Shown: in pieces, positions 58,671 through 64,000 of the stretch
Numbering within the stretch: position 1 is the first letter of the stretch
Layout: every line of letters begins with the position of its first letter
NCBI GenBank assembly: GCA_910585965.1
Contig: CAJUHH010000001.1
Location: 404,184 to 468,183 of the forward strand
DNA: 64,000 bases
Direction of reading: 5' to 3'
DNA from: an uncultured Lachnospiraceae bacterium
GTDB lineage: Bacteria > Bacillota > Clostridia > Lachnospirales > Lachnospiraceae
The notes under the pieces: model-generated
The model's database searches: none
Seen by the model: only the letters and a program-made list of their open reading frames with translations
What the model was told of the DNA's origin: nothing
Position numbers and translations under genes: made by a program

Positions 58671-59720
58671 ATGGTAGAACAACAGCTCGACGATTTTATG
58701 GCAGAAGAAGGATATGTGAAAGTCCCTTCAAATTTGCCCGAATTTATCTTTTATTATTATCTGGAAAAGAATTATGTAAATGTATTCCATGTGATATACT
58801 ATGAAAAAAATTTATATATAACGGAAGAACAATATCAGCACATTAAAGATAAAATAAGGGCTTTTTTTAAAGAAAAAAAGGTAGATGATGTTCATATTAT
58901 GTCGCTGATCGTGAGCAGGGATACGGAAAAGGGGAAACGGATCTGCAAAGAGGATCCTTTTTGCTGGATGATAGATCCCTCTAATGACCGTCTGGTAGTG
59001 TATGAGAATCAGGTTGGCGATTTTTATGGAATGAGGAACAAAATAGAACGGTTTCTCGCCCAGACATCTTCATCCGGGCAAACGACGGCAGATACGCAAA
59101 TGGATGCGGGGCAGACAGGAAAATGGAATATACGCTTTCGCATATCATATGTGACAGCGTTTTTGGTGGCTGCAAATATTTTGGTTTTTATGATATGTAC
59201 ATTTACTGGAGATTTGTTATATAATGAAGGTGCTTTTAGCGCAGGAATGTTCTGGGAGGATAGAGAATATTATCGGATATTGACAAGTACATTTTTGCAC
59301 TGGGATATGGATCATCTTGTCAGTAATATGATTGTTTTGTATTATTTAGGCGAAGTAGTGGAAAAATATTTTGGTCGCATAAAATACAGTTTTATATATT
59401 TATTTACAGGAATGCTGGGTAATCTTTTGTCCGCATGTTATGAAATTTATAAAGGGCTGTATATTAGTTCGGCAGGAGCGAGCGGAGCAGTATTTGGAGT
59501 AATTGGCGCATTGTTTGTATTAGTATGTGTCCATAAGGGGCATTTAGAGCAGATTACAATGGGAAGGCTTCTTTTTATGATAGGTTATTCCCTTTACAGC
59601 GGTTTTGCAGCAAAAGGCATTAATAATGCGGCTCATATCGGAGGATTTATAAGCGGAGTGATTATAGCACTTGTATTTTGGAAGCTGGGAAAGAAAGACA
59701 GGATGGAAATGAGGGAATAG
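58671..59720 (+). CDS. Rhomboid-family intramembrane serine protease
   Basis: This 349-aa protein has a soluble N-terminal domain of about 150 residues, then about six membrane helices. It has STFLHWDMDHLVSNMIVLYY (the HxxxN-type block), the nucleophile Ser in SSAGASGAVFGVIGA and the His in NNAAHIGGFISGV. These form the Ser-His dyad of rhomboids. The start at 58671 follows GGGAGAAAAT. It is just after the Tad locus and may process one of its membrane proteins; that is inference. Confidence 0.88.
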   Translation: MVEQQLDDFMAEEGYVKVPSNLPEFIFYYYLEKNYVNVFHVIYYEKNLYITEEQYQHIKDKIRAFFKEKKVDDVHIMSLIVSRDTEKGKRICKEDPFCWMIDPSNDRLVVYENQVGDFYGMRNKIERFLAQTSSSGQTTADTQMDAGQTGKWNIRFRISYVTAFLVAANILVFMICTFTGDLLYNEGAFSAGMFWEDREYYRILTSTFLHWDMDHLVSNMIVLYYLGEVVEKYFGRIKYSFIYLFTGMLGNLLSACYEIYKGLYISSAGASGAVFGVIGALFVLVCVHKGHLEQITMGRLLFMIGYSLYSGFAAKGINNAAHIGGFISGVIIALVFWKLGKKDRMEMRE

Positions 59721-59722
59721 TT

Positions 59723-60709
59723 ATGAAGATTAATATTTATTATGGTGGAAGAGGGCTTATTGACGACCCTACGTTATTTGTCATTAATAAAATGCAAGAA
59801 GTTTTAGAAGAACTTCGGGTAAAGGTAGAGCGTTTCAATTTGCATGAATTAAAAAATGGCATTACTGCTTTGCCCCAAAGTTTAAAAGAAGCGGACGGTA
59901 TTATCCTTGCCACTACGGTAGAGTGGTATGGAATCGGGGGATATATGCAGCAGTTCTTGGATTCTTGCTGGCTATATGGTGATAAAGAGAAAATAAGCAG
60001 TATTTATATGTGTCCAATTGTTATGTCCACTACGTATGGCGAACGGGAGGGAAAATTGAGCCTTACTTCCGCTTGGGAAATCTTGGGCGGGCGGCCTTGC
60101 AGCGGCATATGCGGATATATTGCGGATGCGTCTTTAATGGAAGAAAACCGGGAATATATTATGCTGATTGAGAAGAAAGCTGAAAATATGTATCGTACAG
60201 TGAATCAAAAGATTGTCAGTCTTCCAGCCAGCCATCAGGCGATCGGCCAAATGGTATCCAAGACTCAGATTGATTTGACACCCCAGGAATCAGAACAGCT
60301 TTCCCAATATGCATCCGATGATAATTACGTTCAAAAACAAAAGGAAGATATTCAGGAGTTAACTAGCTTGTTCCGGGATATGCTTAATAATGGTGAGATA
60401 GAAGAAGGAGGGGAAATTGTTACGCAATTACAGCAACATTTTAGACCCCAGCCTGGATTTAGCGGCACTTACCGTTTTATTATCAGTGGAAAAAAGAAAA
60501 ATTTGATTGTTAAAGTAAATAACGCGGATTTGCAATGTTTTTTTGGCACATCCGATTTTGCCGAGGTGGAATTACAGCTGGAAAAACGTACATTAGATGA
60601 AATTGTCAATGGAAGAATGACTTTTCAAAGGGCATTTATGTCTGGAGAAATGAAGATGAAGGGTGATTTTAAAGTATTGCGTGCCCTGGATCAGATTTTT
60701 GTTTTTTAG
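59723..60709 (+). CDS. Flavodoxin-fold protein with C-terminal SCP2 domain
   Basis: This 328-aa protein's N-terminal about 170 residues look like an NAD(P)H-dependent FMN reductase/flavodoxin fold (INIYYGGRG, TTVEWYGIGGYMQQFLDSCW, CPIVMSTTYGEREG). The C-terminal about 110 residues fit an SCP2 sterol-carrier-like lipid-binding domain (FSGTYRFIISGKKKNLIVKV, then MTFQRAFMSGEMKMKGDF). The fusion is seen in clostridial genomes; the substrate is unknown. The start at 59723, behind GAGGGAATAGTT, follows the rhomboid stop by 2 bp. Confidence 0.75.
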   Translation: MKINIYYGGRGLIDDPTLFVINKMQEVLEELRVKVERFNLHELKNGITALPQSLKEADGIILATTVEWYGIGGYMQQFLDSCWLYGDKEKISSIYMCPIVMSTTYGEREGKLSLTSAWEILGGRPCSGICGYIADASLMEENREYIMLIEKKAENMYRTVNQKIVSLPASHQAIGQMVSKTQIDLTPQESEQLSQYASDDNYVQKQKEDIQELTSLFRDMLNNGEIEEGGEIVTQLQQHFRPQPGFSGTYRFIISGKKKNLIVKVNNADLQCFFGTSDFAEVELQLEKRTLDEIVNGRMTFQRAFMSGEMKMKGDFKVLRALDQIFVF

Positions 60710-60800
60710 GATCCATATCGGGTCGATTAACTGGAATAAATCATAATATTGAGGAAAGGAAAATGCAATATTGCGTTGCATTATTGCGCGGGAAAGAGTG

Positions 60801-61211
60801 ATGGGAGAAAAAGATTGTATATTTTGTAGAATAGCGAATGGAGAGATCCCTTCTAAAACGCTCTATGAAGATGAGGAGTTTAAAGTGATTCTCGATGCAG
60901 GTCCGGCAACTAGAGGACATGCACTTATTTTGCCGAAAAGCCATTATGCTAATTTATATGAGCTGCCGGATGAAGCTGCTGTAAAAGTGATGCTTCTTGC
61001 CAAGAAAATGGCGGTGTTTATGACAGAAAAACTGGGTTGTGATGGTTTTAACCTGGTTCAGAATAATGGAAAGGCGGCCGGGCAGACAGTGTTCCATTTT
61101 CATCTTCATTTGATTCCCCGTTACAAGGATGATGGGCAGACTTTAGGGTGGAAACCTTTGGAACTGAAGCAGGAAGAGCTGGAGGAGATTAAGAATATTA
61201 TTATAGGATGA
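60801..61211 (+). CDS. HIT-family nucleotide hydrolase/transferase
   Basis: This 136-aa protein has the N-terminal CIFCRIANGEIPSKTLYEDE typical of HinT-like proteins and a catalytic histidine triad in FHFHLHLIPRYKDDG near residue 100. It hydrolyses purine nucleoside phosphoramidates or related nucleotides. ATG 60801 is used by similarity to family length. The following fumarase gene begins almost at once. Confidence 0.9.
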   Translation: MGEKDCIFCRIANGEIPSKTLYEDEEFKVILDAGPATRGHALILPKSHYANLYELPDEAAVKVMLLAKKMAVFMTEKLGCDGFNLVQNNGKAAGQTVFHFHLHLIPRYKDDGQTLGWKPLELKQEELEEIKNIIIG

Positions 61212-61222
61212 TGAGGAAATAT

Positions 61223-62065
61223 ATGCGTGTCGTACAAACATCGGTAATTACAGAAAATATAAAGGAAATGTGCATAGAAGCCAATCATTATCTTTCAGAG
61301 GATATGAAAAAAGTCTTTGATCAGGCTGTTGAAAACGAAGAAGCCCCCTTAGGAAGGCAGATCTTAAATCAACTGAAAGAAAACCTTCAAATTGCGGCAG
61401 AAGATATGATTCCAATTTGCCAGGATACAGGAATGGCAGTTATCTTTATGGAGATAGGGCAGGATGTCCATTTTGAAGGGGGCATATTGGAAGATGCAAT
61501 AAACGAAGGGGTGAGGCAAGGATATATAGAAGGATTTTTGAGAAAATCCGTAGTTCGTGATCCGCTCATTCGGGAAAATACGAAAGACAATACTCCAGCG
61601 GTGATCCATTATGAAATAGTCTCTGGCGATCAAGTGAAGATTATAGTAGCCCCAAAAGGATTCGGCAGTGAAAATATGAGCCGTATATTTATGCTGAAGC
61701 CAGCAGATGGAATAGAAGGTGTGAAAGAAGCAGTTATAACAGCAGTAAGGGATGCGGGTCCGAATGCTTGTCCACCGATGGTGGTCGGTGTCGGAATAGG
61801 AGGAACATTTGAAAAATGTGTGTGGATGGCGAAGAAAGCATTGACAAGACCGATTGACGAGCGTTCCTCAATCCCATACATAAGGGAAATGGAAGAAGAA
61901 TTGTTAAATAAAATAAATAAGACGGGTATCGGACCAGGCGGGCTGGGAGGAAGTACAACGGCTTTGGGGGTAAATATCAATACATATCCAACACATATTG
62001 CCGGACTGCCAGTAGCGGTTAATATATGCTGTCATGTAAACAGGCATGCAATGCGGATTATTTAA
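61223..62065 (+). CDS. fumA: Fumarate hydratase, alpha subunit (class I, two-subunit type)
   Basis: This 280-aa protein is the N-terminal half of class I [4Fe-4S] fumarase or L(+)-tartrate dehydratase alpha. It has PICQDTGMAVIFMEIGQDV (cluster Cys), KDNTPAVIHYEIVSGD, KGFGSENMSR, DAGPNACPPMVVGVGIGG (second Cys), GPGGLGGSTTALGV and a last Cys in ICCHVNRH. It converts fumarate and malate reversibly. The start at 61223 follows GAGG. The beta subunit follows. Confidence 0.92.
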   Translation: MRVVQTSVITENIKEMCIEANHYLSEDMKKVFDQAVENEEAPLGRQILNQLKENLQIAAEDMIPICQDTGMAVIFMEIGQDVHFEGGILEDAINEGVRQGYIEGFLRKSVVRDPLIRENTKDNTPAVIHYEIVSGDQVKIIVAPKGFGSENMSRIFMLKPADGIEGVKEAVITAVRDAGPNACPPMVVGVGIGGTFEKCVWMAKKALTRPIDERSSIPYIREMEEELLNKINKTGIGPGGLGGSTTALGVNINTYPTHIAGLPVAVNICCHVNRHAMRII

Positions 62066-62102
62066 TTAGGGTTTAAGGATAAATCTAAAATAGGTGAGGA
62101 AT

Positions 62103-62633
62103 ATGGATCAATATATTAGCGCCCCGATGCGGGATGAAGATGTCAGAGCTCTTCGGGCAGGCGATTATGTATATATTACGGGGACGATTTATACGGCAAG
62201 AGATGCTGCCCACAAAAGGATGGATGAGGCGTTGCAAAAAGGAGAAAAGCTGCCCGTTGATTTGAAAGGAAATATTATTTATTATATGGGACCATCACCA
62301 GCAAGGGAAGGGCGGGTGATAGGATCAGCAGGTCCTACTACATCAAGCCGGATGGATAAGTATACGCCTGGTTTTTTGGATATAGGGTTAAAAGGTATGA
62401 TTGGAAAAGGCAGACGTTCGGCAGAGGTAATAGACAGCATCGTTAAGAATAAAGCTGTTTATTTTGCCGCAGTTGGAGGAGCTGGAGCTTTGCTTTCGCG
62501 TTCCATTAAGAGTTCTAAAATAATTGCTTATGAGGATCTTGGTACAGAAGCGATTCGTGAATTGGAAGTAAATAACTTCCCGGTTATTGTAGTGATTGAC
62601 TCTGAAGGCAATAATTTGTATGAATTGCATTGA
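62103..62633 (+). CDS. fumB: Fumarate hydratase, beta subunit
   Basis: This 176-aa protein is the C-terminal half of class I fumarase. It has LRAGDYVYITGTIYTARDAA, IYYMGPSPAREGRVIGSAGP, TTSSRMDKYTP, GMIGKGRRS and GAGALLSRSIK. The start at 62103 follows GGTGAGG. It is encoded 37 bp after the alpha subunit and forms the heteromeric enzyme with it. A tartrate dehydratase beta assignment is possible, but fumarase is usual in this context. Confidence 0.92.
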   Translation: MDQYISAPMRDEDVRALRAGDYVYITGTIYTARDAAHKRMDEALQKGEKLPVDLKGNIIYYMGPSPAREGRVIGSAGPTTSSRMDKYTPGFLDIGLKGMIGKGRRSAEVIDSIVKNKAVYFAAVGGAGALLSRSIKSSKIIAYEDLGTEAIRELEVNNFPVIVVIDSEGNNLYELH

Positions 62634-62674
62634 TGCTGCGTAGGCATAGTATAATATAGTTAGGGAAGTAAATT

Positions 62675-63379
62675 ATGTACAGAATTGCGATGATGGTTTT
62701 ACGGTTATTTTTAAGGGCTCCCTATTATCTGTTTCGGATATGGTGGTGTGGGAAAAGTGACAAGATAAGTTTTGAAGAGGCATATGCTTACATCAAAAAA
62801 GTTACAATAGCAGCTAACAAGGCTGGAAGAGTAAAGATAGAGTCATATGGTCTGGAGAATATACCTGAAAAAAATGGCTTCGTATTTTTCCCTAATCATC
62901 AAGGACTTTATGATGTGCTGGCCTTTTTGGAATCCTGTCCTGTTCCGTTTGCATTTATAATAAAGAAAGAAGCAAGAAATGTTATTTTATTAAAACAGGT
63001 AACGGAAGCTTTGGGTTCTCTTGCCATAGACCGGGAAGATATCCGACAATCTATGAAAGTGATTATGCAAATGGCGCAGGAAGTGAAGGGCGGGAAGAAC
63101 TTTCTTATTTTTGCGGAGGGGACAAGAAGCAAAGCAGGAAATAAGCTGCTGGATTTTAAAGGAGGGAGTTTTAAAAGTGCGGTAAAGGCGCAATGCCCAA
63201 TTGTTCCATGTGCTTTAATAGACGCTTTTAAGCCTTTTGATGAAAAATCAGTTAAGCCAGTTACAGTAAAAATTATATATCTCCCTCCGTTATACTATGA
63301 GGATTATCAAAATATGAAAACAGTGGAGATTGCAGCCGAAGTGAAAAAGAGAATTGAGAAAGCGATTGAATCTTATTAG
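62675..63379 (+). CDS. plsC: 1-acyl-sn-glycerol-3-phosphate acyltransferase
   Basis: This 234-aa PlsC-type acyltransferase has an N-terminal membrane-associated region (MMVLRLFLRAPYYLFRIWW). The catalytic block is FFPNHQGLYDVLAFLE, where the usual NHxxxxD motif is met (H-Q-G-L-Y-D). FAEGTRSK is the glycerol-phosphate-binding block. It makes phosphatidic acid for membrane lipids. AGGGAAG is the ribosome site. It is the last protein gene in the window. Confidence 0.88.
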   Translation: MYRIAMMVLRLFLRAPYYLFRIWWCGKSDKISFEEAYAYIKKVTIAANKAGRVKIESYGLENIPEKNGFVFFPNHQGLYDVLAFLESCPVPFAFIIKKEARNVILLKQVTEALGSLAIDREDIRQSMKVIMQMAQEVKGGKNFLIFAEGTRSKAGNKLLDFKGGSFKSAVKAQCPIVPCALIDAFKPFDEKSVKPVTVKIIYLPPLYYEDYQNMKTVEIAAEVKKRIEKAIESY

Positions 63380-63453
63380 AAAAACGGAGGGAATGAAAAT
63401 TTTTATGAAATGATAATTTCTATAATATTTTCTATAATATAAAGAAAAAAGAA

Positions 63454-63483
63454 TTGACAAATAAATATTTCCTATTGTATAAT
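63454..63483 (+). promoter_or_regulatory. Promoter of tRNA-Ser
   Basis: TTGACA, 18 bp, TATAAT, about 105 bp before the tRNA. Confidence 0.8.
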
Positions 63484-63594
63484 AACTTTTGCGTTACGAC
63501 ACGGTATGAAATGTATACAAGGTTTTAAATGTATACATATTTATTAAAAGTATGAGAACGCAGATGAATTATAATAACAGTTAGTTCAGGCTAT

Positions 63595-63682
63595 GGAGAA
63601 ATACTCAAGAGGCTGAAGAGGCGCCCCTGCTAAGGGTGTAGGTCGTTTACGCGGCGCGAGGGTTCAAATCCCTCTTTCTCCG
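63595..63682 (+). tRNA. tRNA-Ser (anticodon GCT)
   Basis: This 88-nt sequence has acceptor pairs GGAGAAA/TTTCTCC and discriminator G. The anticodon arm is CCCCTGCTAAGGG. A long variable arm of class II type follows (GTGTAGGTCGTTTACGCGGC region), then the T-arm GAGGGTTCAAATCCCTC. The 3' CCA is not encoded. It reads AGC/AGU codons. Confidence 0.93.
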
Positions 63683-63774
63683 TTTATATACCGAGCATGA
63701 AACTTGAGCAAATATAGTTTGAGTTTTATTATTTGGAAAGCTGGCAATGAAAAAGAAGAATAATAAAATTTGGC

Positions 63775-63804
63775 TTGACAAATAAGAAAATGTGATGGTA
63801 TAAT
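63775..63804 (+). promoter_or_regulatory. Promoter P1 upstream of probable rRNA operon
   Basis: TTGACA, 18 bp, TATAAT, followed by the hairpin CCCACTGT/ACAGTGGG. Confidence 0.7.
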
Positions 63805-63868
63805 AAAAGCCCACTGTGAAAAGACAGTGGGAATAAAATCATAAAATGTATAAAAAAGTAAAAAGAGC

Positions 63869-63897
63869 TTGACTTATGGAAAAAGACGTGATATTAT
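63869..63897 (+). promoter_or_regulatory. Promoter P2 and probable 16S rRNA leader
   Basis: TTGACT, 17 bp, TATTAT, followed to the window end by a G/A-rich leader containing GAACCTTGGCAAATGAACAG. Similar tandem promoters and leaders precede 16S rRNA genes in Lachnospiraceae. The 16S gene itself would begin just outside the window, which the sequence cannot confirm. Confidence 0.5.
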
Positions 63898-64000
63898 AAA
63901 TGAGTTGCGTCTGAGAAAGACAAGACGAAACATTTTATGAGTAATCGAACCTTGGCAAATGAACAGCAATGCAGCCCTGAAAATTCCAGAAGTTCCGAGG

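Overview
The window looks like low-GC Clostridia, most likely Lachnospiraceae. The evidence is AT-rich intergenic DNA, strong AGGAGG-type ribosome sites, a Tad pilus locus with DUF5702-like and DUF6382/FHA proteins, a two-subunit class I fumarase, tRNA-Ser(GCT), and tandem promoters of the kind that precede an rRNA operon at the right edge. No species can be named from the sequence alone.

Bases 1 to about 51,040 are the right-hand part of an integrated mobile element whose left end lies outside the window. Its right end carries a large serine recombinase (49,282-51,078). The last codons of that gene run into the chromosomal cpaF/tadA ATPase gene, which is cut inside the conserved GHDGSMSTGHANS region. 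From left to right the element holds: an accessory operon on the minus strand (DUF5688, SSB, DUF262, J-domain, Rpn-like nuclease; 0-4.7 kb); a hairpin-rich divergent intergenic region; a cargo and defence-like island with several gene relics (5.4-14.1 kb: orphan methylase, abiH relic, 2-TM protein, SF1 helicase + DUF2290, zinc-ribbon TIR protein); a cassette of three overlapping tyrosine-recombinase-like genes with a coiled-coil gene and a helicase-associated-repeat gene (15.1-21.8 kb); a highly structured candidate noncoding RNA (22.8-23.2 kb); secreted and surface proteins (24.2-28.2 kb and 33.4-40.1 kb); a primase-like protein with C-terminal HTH (29.7-31.5 kb); three tandem DUF7666-like repeat proteins (40.2-42.6 kb); a KAP P-loop NTPase cluster (42.7-45.2 kb); and the recombination module (48.1-51.1 kb).

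The most unusual element content is a family of three 56-residue proteins on the minus strand (23,313-23,483; 31,939-32,109; 32,667-32,837). They share a VNDKL...ALDFE...GCRAYEV signature. Each has a promoter and a long leader. Two leaders carry a conserved hairpin and a CCTTCTTT segment that can pair with the gene's own Shine-Dalgarno region. Two of the three copies alternate with about 140-160 bp direct repeats that carry a plus-strand promoter directed across the genes. I do not recognise this family.

From 51.0 kb to the right edge the DNA is chromosomal. First come the rest of the Tad/type IVc pilus operon (cpaF 3' part, tadB, tadC, Flp pilin, DUF5702-like and TadE-like proteins, prepilin peptidase, DUF6382-FHA protein) and a rhomboid protease. 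Then come a flavodoxin-fold/SCP2 protein, HIT hydrolase, fumarase alpha and beta, an acyltransferase, tRNA-Ser and the presumed rRNA promoter region. Integration separates the pilus ATPase from its motor and pilin genes. Precise excision should restore it, so the element may act as a switch on piliation.
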